A DNA stretch of 51,566 nucleotides from Strigomonas culicis. Its lineage: Eukaryota; Euglenozoa; Kinetoplastea; Trypanosomatida; Trypanosomatidae. The stretch lies in contig AUXH01000062.1 of assembly GCA_000482145.1 (NCBI GenBank), positions 1 through 51,566 on the forward strand, given 5' to 3'. The position numbers were made by a program, and so were the translations under genes. The first letter of the stretch is position 1. The number at the start of each line of letters is the position of its first letter. Shown here piece by piece: positions 29,194-37,185 of this stretch. The notes beneath the pieces are model-generated. The model was given only the letters and a program-made list of their open reading frames with translations. It was not told the origin of the DNA and made no database searches.

Positions 29194-29997
29194 ATGAATC
29201 CAACATACGGCTTAGCACGTCAAAGAGGCAGTGGCAAGGGTAGCCCTGGGTATAGTTTTTCCGCTGTCGCTGCACCGCAGGGGAATGGAACCGACTCAAG
29301 CAAGTTGCTGTTCTCCACTGCACTGGGTCATCCCATGCCAGCGCCAGCGGATCGGGCGATAGCGACTGTGCCGGTGGAGATGCCTTTGCAGCGTGGTGAC
29401 GAAGATGCAACAGTGGCTCCGTACGCACGGTCGTCCGACTACGCCGGCCTGCCGCGCGGCAAGTATGGCATTGACACGGTGCTGCAGCACGCCCGTGAGT
29501 CGCAGCGCTTGTACAACGAGCTGCAGGACAGGCGCGCGAGGCGAGAGCGCCGAGTCATCCAGCAGAACCTGAAGAAGGACTTGGACGATCAGCGGGAGTT
29601 CAGCAGAATGCTGCGCTTGGCGGAGTATCAGCAGGAGCTCGTGCATATCTACGGGCCGGCGGTCCGGGACATCCTTTTGGACGTCTTCTTCGACGACGGG
29701 AGCGACCCCGTGATCGAGCTGCTGAAGGGGGAGCAGCTGGAGCTGCGGGAGGACCGCCGCGGCCGGGCCCGCACAGAGGCGCCCTACAGCGAGCGTGAGC
29801 TGTTCGACGCCTGGAATGACGCCAGAGCATCGCATTTGCAGCGGCGGGGAGAGGACGGCATGGCGTCGAGAGTTTCTGTGCCGTCTGGCGGAGACGCCCA
29901 TGACGAGGACGCCGCTGTTGCCGCCTTGAGTAGAAAAAGAGAGGTCCTTAACAGAGCGTTAGATTATTGCAGGAACACAAAGAAGTGTGCCTACTAG
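29194..29997 (+). CDS. coiled-coil protein of unknown function
   Basis: The 267-residue protein has a Gly/Ser/Ala-rich N-terminal third (GSGKGSPGYSFSAVAAPQG) and a strongly charged helical centre at about 115-190 (ESQRLYNELQDRRARRERRV and on), which suggests a coiled coil. A short conserved-looking block follows (VFFDDGSDPVIELL), then an acidic/basic tail ending NTKKCAY. I recognise no family. Such proteins are frequent in the trypanosomatid cytoskeleton or mitochondrion, but neither is shown here. The upstream in-frame TTG at 29128 precedes the splice acceptor and is not used as start. Confidence 0.7.
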   Translation: MNPTYGLARQRGSGKGSPGYSFSAVAAPQGNGTDSSKLLFSTALGHPMPAPADRAIATVPVEMPLQRGDEDATVAPYARSSDYAGLPRGKYGIDTVLQHARESQRLYNELQDRRARRERRVIQQNLKKDLDDQREFSRMLRLAEYQQELVHIYGPAVRDILLDVFFDDGSDPVIELLKGEQLELREDRRGRARTEAPYSERELFDAWNDARASHLQRRGEDGMASRVSVPSGGDAHDEDAAVAALSRKREVLNRALDYCRNTKKCAY

Positions 29998-30319
29998 AAG
30001 CAATTGTACATTTGTATTCTTCATTCTCCCTTTCCTCTGTTCTTGTACATCTATGCGATTGCATATACGCCAATACCTACCTCTGTTTTTCTCGCCTAAC
30101 ACCATTGAAAACACTGTATATGTAGTTCACTGATTCTCTTCTCCTGCTCCCTTCTCTATTCTTCTTTCCATTTAGGTTGTTTTTAGAAAGTATACTAGAA
30201 CGTAAACATACGTATACATATATACACCGTAAGACTACTGTCATTAACGGTAGCAACAACATCAACGAAGGGTGAACACACAAAAACAGAAAAACAAACA
30301 ATACATCACGTGAATACGC
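29998..30319 (+). other. intergenic spacer
   Basis: A mixed A/T-rich spacer with short pyrimidine tracts; no gene or RNA motif is seen. Confidence 0.6.
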
Positions 30320-31351
30320 ATGTCCGATCTAACCGTTACAGCTCCGGTCAATGTTCGGCTCCCTTTGGCCTCCAGGCTTCCGAAAAAAACGCCCCCACCG
30401 GCCCCCCTCACCTTGGACGGTACAACATATAAGGAGGCGTACAATCGTGTGGGAGGCTCCTCGGCAAACGAGGCTGGTGGCTCTCCGGGCACCGCCGGCG
30501 CTAGAGCTCGCGACCAGTGCCGAGACAAGACCCTCCAAGAGAACGTGGTTACGTTTCCGTCCAATGCGTGGGAGTCGGAGGCACACGCACAGGGCCGGAA
30601 CGTGGAGCCGAACCCGTCAACCGACTTCTTTTCCAGTGCGCGCAAAACGGAGCGAGTGGACGACGACCTCCGCGGTGCGCATGCCGGTCGCACGCAGCGC
30701 GCGGTGGAGGTTCGCAACAAGCGCGCGGCGGACTCGCACCTGTGCCCTCCGTCGTCCGACTACGTCTCGCACGGGGCCACGAAGGCATCGCTGCTCGCGT
30801 CCCAGGAGAAGGGACTCCTGCGGAGCAACTACCTTGACTTAGTGGAGTGCGTGCACCGCGACCCGGACACCGAACAGCAGGTGGGGTACGATGACGAGCC
30901 CCAGACGCGGCTCCCGGGCTTGGACCTGCCGCAGGACGTCCCCACGCAGAGCAAGGCCATCACGCACATGGGCACGTCCAAGCAGCTGTTTAGTGGCACC
31001 GCCAAGATTCTAGAGGGGCGCCCCGTTGGCTACGACGGTCATGTGCCGCACCATCCTAAGAATCTGGCGCACGTGCACGACGACGATGAGAGACGGCAGT
31101 ACGCGAAGGCGTTCATGACACTCGCCGTGCACGGCGGCGGTGTCGACGCGTCTATTGCGGCCAAGTCGTTAAAGGCGCGCCGCCACGGCGGAGCCACCGC
31201 CCCTGCAGCAAAGTCCCTGAAGCCCAAGTCCGACCAAACGATCTCCTGTACAACGGAAGGCCGAATGCTCCAAGTGCCCTTTAAGCAGACCGTCGAAGGG
31301 GAGCAGAAAATGAATGTGCGCGACGATGCGCAAGGCAAGAACTACTTCTAA
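30320..31351 (+). CDS. protein of unknown function, possibly a flagellar microtubule-associated protein
   Basis: The 343-residue protein is polar, probably largely disordered, and lacks signal peptide or membrane spans. Short Gly/Pro/Tyr-containing segments recur (PVGYDGHVPHHPKNL at about residues 235-249; SSDYVSHGATKASLL; MGTSKQLFSGTAKILEGRP). The G-Y-x-G-x-x-P pattern is shared with several ciliary microtubule inner proteins such as the FAM166/CIMIP2 group, so an axonemal role is conceivable. This is inference from one short motif only. The ends are PPPAPLTLDGTTYKEAYNR at the N-side and DDAQGKNYF at the C-side. Confidence 0.7.
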   Translation: MSDLTVTAPVNVRLPLASRLPKKTPPPAPLTLDGTTYKEAYNRVGGSSANEAGGSPGTAGARARDQCRDKTLQENVVTFPSNAWESEAHAQGRNVEPNPSTDFFSSARKTERVDDDLRGAHAGRTQRAVEVRNKRAADSHLCPPSSDYVSHGATKASLLASQEKGLLRSNYLDLVECVHRDPDTEQQVGYDDEPQTRLPGLDLPQDVPTQSKAITHMGTSKQLFSGTAKILEGRPVGYDGHVPHHPKNLAHVHDDDERRQYAKAFMTLAVHGGGVDASIAAKSLKARRHGGATAPAAKSLKPKSDQTISCTTEGRMLQVPFKQTVEGEQKMNVRDDAQGKNYF

Positions 31352-31665
31352 TGTGCACACCTTTACAGGCAATAAACCTAGCCGTTTATTCTTTCATCTC
31401 TCTGTAACTTAGCAATACATGAATGTAAATACTGTATGCATGTTTCTTTTTTTTCTTTTCTGTACTAGAACAGCATGAAGCGTGACAATGAACCACTTGC
31501 CACCGATTACATACATCATTGAGGCTAACTGTTTCTGTGTATATGCATCTGTGTATCCCTTTATGGTTCTACACGATTGGATGTCCTGTAAGGTGTACGG
31601 CTTCTTCTCTGTCCTTATCTTTTCCCTCTTTTCGTCTCTTCTTCTTTCTGTTCTGTTCGAGTAAA
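31352..31665 (+). other. intergenic spacer
   Basis: A/T-rich spacer ending in a pyrimidine tract (31610-31661). A frame open from 31519 has no ATG and is not counted as coding. Confidence 0.6.
31620..31661 (+). promoter_or_regulatory. likely trans-splice acceptor, 4-base 5' UTR
   Basis: Pure T/C tract ending in TTCGAG with the AG at 31660-31661, directly before the ATG at 31666. It decides the start of the ZIP transporter gene. Confidence 0.5.
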
Positions 31666-32652
31666 ATGGTTTCTCTACTTCTGGATAAACTGGGTGGCGT
31701 TTTGTGGATTACACTAATGAGCACACTCGGTGTTCTTACACCCTTCTTGTTTCTTTCTCGGTGCTCCGGCGATGCTCATCATCGCACGATCCATTCTTCG
31801 TCGTCGTACGGCGCCTCCGTGCTTTCCTTCATGAACTGCTTCTCGGCAGGTATGCTGCTCACGCTGGCGCTGGGTCACTTTTTACCCAGCTCCTTCAAAG
31901 CCGACCCTTCGCTCTCCGTTGAACACCTTTGCTCATATGTCCTCATTGGTGTCCTGTTCCCACTGCTGCTGGAGCTGCTGCTGGGCGGCGAGGGCTCGCA
32001 CTCACACGGGTCGCACCACCACCACCACCACCACCATGACGACGACGGTTCGGGAAGTAGGCGAAGGCGTGCCATCTCAACAACGGTTATTCTTATTCTT
32101 TTGATGGGCTTTCACGGCATGATTGAGGGCATGCTACTTGGCTTGGAGAAGCATCCAGATTTGCTGTGGAGAGTTGCTTTTCCTTTGACGATACACAAGT
32201 ACTTCGACGGTATCGTCATCGGTGTGTCTGTGGCAAAGGACAGAGCGAAGGCCATTCAAGAGGCTGAATCCACTGCAACAGAAGTCGAGAGTCCGAACGA
32301 GGAAGACGAGAAGAAAGACTTAAAGGCAGCGAGTGTAATGCGTAGCATGTCTGTTTTCGTCATCGGGTGGCTTGCAATTACACCTGTAACAATGTTATGC
32401 GTTGTGTTCTACAACTTATTCAAGTCTGCCCAATCTACTGCTGGAAAAGGCAGCTCCCAACACGATGCCTCATCGTCTGCGTCATTCCTGTTTGCCTTCG
32501 TACAGGCTGCTGGAGGCGGCTCTTTCATTTATGTGAGTTTGAGCATTCTTTTCCAGGAGCGGGAGAAGGGTGTTTTCTCTTGTGTTGCTGTTATCACAGG
32601 AGTTCTCTTTACACTTTTGCTGTTCAATTTCCCTGAGAGCCACAGCATGTGA
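31666..32652 (+). CDS. ZIP-family metal transporter
   Basis: The 328-residue protein has about eight hydrophobic spans, the ZIP layout. The metal-path motifs are recognisable: in span IV GFHGMIEGMLLGL with H150 and E154, and in span V HKYFDGIVIGVSVAK with H177 and D181. The form H-G-M-I-E-G and H-K-x(6)-G fits the ZIPI/ZIPII branch. The cytosolic loop between spans III and IV (about residues 111-127) is histidine-rich, with SHSHGS and eight His in a row, followed by Asp residues. Such loops bind zinc or iron and often serve in sensing or turnover. Zinc or iron import into the cytosol is the expected role. The start is the first ATG after the splice acceptor. Confidence 0.9.
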   Translation: MVSLLLDKLGGVLWITLMSTLGVLTPFLFLSRCSGDAHHRTIHSSSSYGASVLSFMNCFSAGMLLTLALGHFLPSSFKADPSLSVEHLCSYVLIGVLFPLLLELLLGGEGSHSHGSHHHHHHHHDDDGSGSRRRRAISTTVILILLMGFHGMIEGMLLGLEKHPDLLWRVAFPLTIHKYFDGIVIGVSVAKDRAKAIQEAESTATEVESPNEEDEKKDLKAASVMRSMSVFVIGWLAITPVTMLCVVFYNLFKSAQSTAGKGSSQHDASSSASFLFAFVQAAGGGSFIYVSLSILFQEREKGVFSCVAVITGVLFTLLLFNFPESHSM

Positions 32653-33151
32653 ATTGTTTACTTGCCAACGTGTCGAAAACAAAACGAAAGGAATCCTTAA
32701 TATTAAAAAACAAAACAAAACATTGCAGGCACATATGCGTGTAAGCGAGGGTATAGGAACGCACACGCAAATGCGAAGAAACGTATATTATTATTATAAA
32801 ACGAAAAACAAAAACAAAAAAAACTCAAAATGAGTAAATCCAACTTACAAAAAACAAAAGGGGTTACAACATCATATATATTTTTTCCTTTTTGTCTTAC
32901 AATCCATTTTTTGATATTGCTGTGATTCTCTCTTTATTAGCTATCGTCTGATACGAGCATATATACGCAACAGCGTACTCACGAAAATACACTGTAACTC
33001 CTTTTTTTTTTCTATCCCACCTCCTTTCTTATGCCATCCTCCTTGCTAAACCACCGATTTTGTATCTATCTTTACCTTGATTACCCCGTTCTTTCTTTTG
33101 TTCTTCTTTACACTGCCAGGTGAACACACACACACCACACACAGATCGTTG
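32653..33151 (+). other. intergenic spacer
   Basis: The spacer is A-rich near 32685-32870 and pyrimidine-rich near its end. No gene seen. In-frame sequence upstream of 33152 begins with TTG at 33077 and precedes the splice acceptor at 33119. Confidence 0.6.
33091..33119 (+). promoter_or_regulatory. likely trans-splice acceptor
   Basis: CTTTCTTTTGTTCTTCTTTACACTGCCAG-like tract with the AG at 33118-33119. The first in-frame ATG after it is 33152. Confidence 0.6.
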
Positions 33152-35905
33152 ATGCGTTGTTGCAGAGGGATTCAGCGGTCCTGTGTCTCTCGCCGCACTT
33201 CTTGTTCGGCTGTGCGGCGGGGCCGTGTCGCAGACGATGGAGACAGATGCTTAACTGTCACTTCGTTCCAGGTTCCGGACGCGTTTTACTCCAACCACGT
33301 GCCACATTCACTTTTTGTGTTATGTAGGCGTCTGTGGCATGAGGCTGGAAAGTGTTGTGCGACGCTGTTCAGCTGTGTCGAAGTAATAGGTTTCCGCGGC
33401 TCCGTTCATCTTCTCAACTGGAAGCGACGGCACCCCTTTGCGATGCGACGCGACCAACTGCAGCGTCCCCTTTACTTTCTGCGCTCCATCAAGAGGGATG
33501 CGCAGGCACAGCACATACGCCGGCCATTTAGTACACAGAGCAGCGCGTCAGAGAAACTGAAATGGTCTTGTTCATGGTTTCGTCGACACGGCGCTTCGTC
33601 GGATGCAGCGTCTTCGCTGCGCGTGCTTCCTCTGGGAGCTCTGAGCAGGAGCGGAGCGACCGCCCTATTGAAGCACTGCACGGACACCAGCGGCGCCGTC
33701 CCCAGAGACACGGCACCGTGTGCCGACGGCACCCCCTTCCAGCACTCCGAGGCAGGGCTCTACTGCTTCTATGAGTGTGCGCGGTGCAACTTTGAGACGG
33801 CAGCCTGGTTAGCTGACAGCATGCTGATGGGCTATCTGTCCACACCCCGCGCGTACGCAACACCAATGCTCACGAAGTGCGTCATGCAGATCACGCCCAC
33901 GAACGTCAAAAGACTGTCCACTGGCACGATGGAGCGGCTGCTAGGGACAGTCTTGTCGTGGGAGTGGCATGAGTCAGACTTCGCGCAGGACACCAAAGTG
34001 TTTTCCCACGTGCTGACCTTATGTGACGAGGCGCTGGGCGTTCATTTTGTGGGCGAGCAGCTGCACCGATATGGCTACGAATTTGAGCATAAGGCCTATC
34101 TTTCTCTCCAAGACATGCGCGTGCATGAGCTGCCACGGCAGCGGTTTACGCCGTGCAAAGGATTTGGTGACCGCGTTCTTTCCCTTCTGGCGGGCAACGT
34201 GCTCCGCGTGCGGAGGGGGCAGGTAGCCGCGCTGGCGGCTGACATGACACCCACTGTGCGTCGCTATTGGTTTGACTTGGTGCTCCTTGCACAGATGAGA
34301 GGGGCGCGTGAGATGGGGGACGTCGACTTTTTCCCGAGTTGCATTAGCGAGGACTACATGAGCGCCACGGAGTTGGCAAGTCATGTACACTTCCACCTGC
34401 GTGTGGGGAATCGCCGCACCGCTTCCCTTCTGCTGCCGTACTGCACAACGCGGGAGCAGATTATGGCGGTTATGCGTTATACGTGTGATGCGGGTCGGTT
34501 GCTCAGTCTCAGCGCACTTGCACTTCTCTTCCAGAAAGAGCTGGTTCAAAAAGCGTACCTATCCGTTCGCGTGCGGTCAACAGGCCAGGCAGCGTCCGCT
34601 GCCAAAACACACCGTCTTCTGTTCGAAGTGGAAAAGCGTCCCCTGTTGCCGCTGGCGCAAGACCAGGCCGGTCATCTGGACGACCTCTACGCACTCGGCG
34701 ATCTGCGCGACGCGTCGTCCTCGGAGGAGACCGTGTTGGGTTCGCTGCATGTGCGCGAGTGGAGCGCCAGCGTGAAGGCTCGCACTGTTTCTGCGCTAAT
34801 TGAGGGTGGCCATATCCGGGAGGCCATTAACGTGCTGCGCAAGTATGCATCCCATTCTGTTTTGCCTGAAATGAAAACACTGCTATTGCTGCTTGAGAGA
34901 ACGCAAGACAATGAGGAGCAACTGAAGGAGTGTATTTCCCTTTTAAGAGAGGAGTACGAGGCTGTCTCTCCAGCTGTCTGCAGGGCCTTCGTGGAACGCA
35001 TGACGCATCGTCTTTGCCCACACGGAAGCGATGTTGCCTCCCTGTCGCACTCCGACTCGGTGCGTCTCATCGGAAGCCTCTCCCTGCTCGGGCCGCTCTA
35101 CTTCCCTGCGCAGTGCCTTTCTTTTATTGGGGAGAGCGCCCCCACGTCGCTAGTACGGACGGTGCTGCAGATGAGTTTGTCTAGCGAACGCACGCAGTGC
35201 CGCCCCGCGCCTCTGCACATGGACGCCATCGTGAAGCTGCTGGAGGCGGCAGAGACGATCGGCCTTGAGGTCGACTTCGATGTTGTCTTCCCGCCGTCGG
35301 CACATGCCACAAGGTGCTGGTGGCAGTCACACGGACACTGCTCCCAGTCGGCTGTTATTTCCCGTCTGTATCAGACGGAGTGCACCGGGCTGTGGTTCCT
35401 GGCGAGCGATCTGCTGGGCTGTGACAGCGGCGGGCTGGGGCACTTCGATGTGCGGCGAGCGATTTCATTGGTGATGCTAGGCTGCGCGGACGGGCCGGCC
35501 GTGCTCCGTGTGGTGAAGCAGCAAGAGGGGCCGCTCTTGCAGCAGTCCGTCTGGTCGACGTCGCGCCGTCCGTTGCGTGACACGAGCCTGGCGCGCATCA
35601 TCGGGTCTGTGGCCGAGTGCCTCCGAGCCAGAGGGCAGTGGGAGTGCGCGTTGCAGCTGGTCCCCTCCTTGGACTCGGTCCCGCCGCTGCTGCGTCTCGC
35701 TAGGCTCCGCGCCCTCCGCCACTCACCAGAGCTGGGCGAGTGGGCTAGCGCTGCGCTGAGGCAGGAGGAGGACGCGGTCCCCCCAAGCAAGGCAGGCGCG
35801 CGCGGAAAGCCGCGCACGTTCTTTCAGCGCTATCGCTTTCCACCCCGGCTAGAGAGGATGATCCGCAACTCTAGCATCGCATCGTCTTTTTTTAAAGACA
35901 CATAG
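33152..35905 (+). CDS. large mitochondrial helical-repeat (PPR-like) protein candidate
   Basis: The 917-residue protein has a basic, Arg/Ser/Cys-rich N-terminus. Most of the rest is helical. At about residues 545-620 the spacing resembles pentatricopeptide repeats (VSALIEGGHIREAINVLRKY, then LLRE and AFVERM helices), though not enough to count repeats. PPR proteins in trypanosomatids act in mitochondrial RNA processing or in the mitoribosome. An internal ATG at 33443 (MRRDQLQRPLYFLRS ... RRPFSTQ) would give a textbook mitochondrial targeting peptide and may be the true start. The ATG at 33152 is given because the clear acceptor at 33119 precedes it. The PPR label is inference. Confidence 0.7.
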   Translation: MRCCRGIQRSCVSRRTSCSAVRRGRVADDGDRCLTVTSFQVPDAFYSNHVPHSLFVLCRRLWHEAGKCCATLFSCVEVIGFRGSVHLLNWKRRHPFAMRRDQLQRPLYFLRSIKRDAQAQHIRRPFSTQSSASEKLKWSCSWFRRHGASSDAASSLRVLPLGALSRSGATALLKHCTDTSGAVPRDTAPCADGTPFQHSEAGLYCFYECARCNFETAAWLADSMLMGYLSTPRAYATPMLTKCVMQITPTNVKRLSTGTMERLLGTVLSWEWHESDFAQDTKVFSHVLTLCDEALGVHFVGEQLHRYGYEFEHKAYLSLQDMRVHELPRQRFTPCKGFGDRVLSLLAGNVLRVRRGQVAALAADMTPTVRRYWFDLVLLAQMRGAREMGDVDFFPSCISEDYMSATELASHVHFHLRVGNRRTASLLLPYCTTREQIMAVMRYTCDAGRLLSLSALALLFQKELVQKAYLSVRVRSTGQAASAAKTHRLLFEVEKRPLLPLAQDQAGHLDDLYALGDLRDASSSEETVLGSLHVREWSASVKARTVSALIEGGHIREAINVLRKYASHSVLPEMKTLLLLLERTQDNEEQLKECISLLREEYEAVSPAVCRAFVERMTHRLCPHGSDVASLSHSDSVRLIGSLSLLGPLYFPAQCLSFIGESAPTSLVRTVLQMSLSSERTQCRPAPLHMDAIVKLLEAAETIGLEVDFDVVFPPSAHATRCWWQSHGHCSQSAVISRLYQTECTGLWFLASDLLGCDSGGLGHFDVRRAISLVMLGCADGPAVLRVVKQQEGPLLQQSVWSTSRRPLRDTSLARIIGSVAECLRARGQWECALQLVPSLDSVPPLLRLARLRALRHSPELGEWASAALRQEEDAVPPSKAGARGKPRTFFQRYRFPPRLERMIRNSSIASSFFKDT

Positions 35906-36318
35906 CCGGTGCGGTTCGTGAAGTGTTTGAAGTGGTTTTTTGTCCATGTTACAGTTATGCTACATCTTTGTATAATCACAGGGACTTGCTCTGCCCTCTT
36001 TCTTTGCTGCCAACGTACTGTTTTGCTTTACGTTTTTTTTTTTTTGTTGTTCCTTTGATTTTGCTCAACGTGGGCTGTTGCTATTTATTATTATTATGAT
36101 TGTTATTATTCTTGTTCACTTCTCATCCATTCTATTACTACTTTTTGCACTATTTGGGTCATCTCAAAGAAATAGGTACGCATCATCTGCAATACTTGCT
36201 ATCCCTTATCTCAAAGTGTAAGGACTACGTTGGCGTTTAGGTAGCCGAGCGGAGAGAATACATTTACCGATTTAGATATAACCGCCCTCAAACACGCGCG
36301 TGACGCAAAGAGGAAATC
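35906..36318 (+). other. intergenic spacer
   Basis: T-rich spacer with TTA triplet runs near 36082-36108. A sequence resembling a Leu/Ser tRNA A box (36240-36252) lacks a matching B box and acceptor stem, so no tRNA is called. No gene seen. Confidence 0.6.
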
Positions 36319-36846
36319 ATGCGGCGTTCTGTTTGCAGTCTAGCTGGCTTCACGATGAAGTACATTCAAGGCACTGGTATGTGGGACGAAGATCATGTGA
36401 ACGATTACAATGCAATGCCTTACGCCTCCGCTCGTACTACCCTGTCTTGGTACCACAAGATGGAGCGCTTGCAGACACGTAAGAATCTTGAGGCACGTCG
36501 AGGCACGCAGAGTCACAACAACAACTTAGGTCTCCATCACAGTGGACAGGGTGCATTCGAGAGGGAGTTAGAGCGGAAGGGTATCCGTCCACAAAAGTAT
36601 AACTTGACCACCACGACAGGCGCTAAAAGGGTTGCAGAAATGGTTGTGCTGCGGCGGCTGGAGCTTGAGCAACGGTCAAAGGAAGCAATGGCGGAGCAGA
36701 CGAAGCGTATGCGGCAGGCAAAGCCCTCCGACTGGTACAACGAGGCCGATGGACCGTTGAATCCCAACTTCTTAAAGAGCATGCAGGTGCACTACGACGT
36801 TCCGATCACAGATTTACCGACAGATCCTATCCTAACTAGTTCATAA
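36319..36846 (+). CDS. small basic protein of unknown function, perhaps mitochondrial
   Basis: The 175-residue protein begins MRRSVCSLAGFTMKYIQGTG, possibly a weak mitochondrial targeting signal. The middle is rich in Arg, Glu and Gln with helical character (VAEMVVLRRLELEQRS, EAMAEQTKRMRQ). A block KPSDWYNEADGPLNPNFL lies near the C-terminus. The charge and size resemble kinetoplastid-specific mitoribosomal subunits, but I do not recognise one. A second ATG at residue 13 could also be used. Confidence 0.65.
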   Translation: MRRSVCSLAGFTMKYIQGTGMWDEDHVNDYNAMPYASARTTLSWYHKMERLQTRKNLEARRGTQSHNNNLGLHHSGQGAFERELERKGIRPQKYNLTTTTGAKRVAEMVVLRRLELEQRSKEAMAEQTKRMRQAKPSDWYNEADGPLNPNFLKSMQVHYDVPITDLPTDPILTSS

Positions 36847-37185
36847 TGTTCTATCTGTCTACTTTTTTCTTCTTCTAGTTGTTGATTTCACCACAAAGAC
36901 ACTTGTTTTGTTTTGTTTCTTCTTTCATTGTTGTTGTGATTTGTTCTTACTGTATCGTGGAGTCGTTTTTTTTTCTCTTTTACAGTTAACGTCGTAATGG
37001 TTAATTGGTATGTGAGGAATGACGCGTCCTGTTCTCACCTCTTTTTTTTTTCTTCCCGTTACCCCCCCCCCCCTTTGCACTAGCGATTCGTACCTTCTTT
37101 TCGTTCCACTTTCTACGCTCTCCTCTCTCTTTTCTCTTCTCTTTCTCCTCTTCATTTAGTTAGAGTATTTAGAAAGCGGAGGGAC
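36847..37185 (+). other. intergenic spacer
   Basis: T/C-rich spacer with a poly-C run near 37064-37073; ends in the acceptor tract 37121-37159. No gene seen. Confidence 0.6.
37121..37159 (+). promoter_or_regulatory. likely trans-splice acceptor of the CEP104-like gene
   Basis: Strong T/C tract ending in CATTTAG (AG at 37158-37159), 26 bases before the ATG at 37186. Confidence 0.6.

Noticed and set aside
36240..36253. tRNA-like A box (TAGCCGAGCGG)
   Set aside because: There is no B box with the right spacing and no cloverleaf could be drawn.
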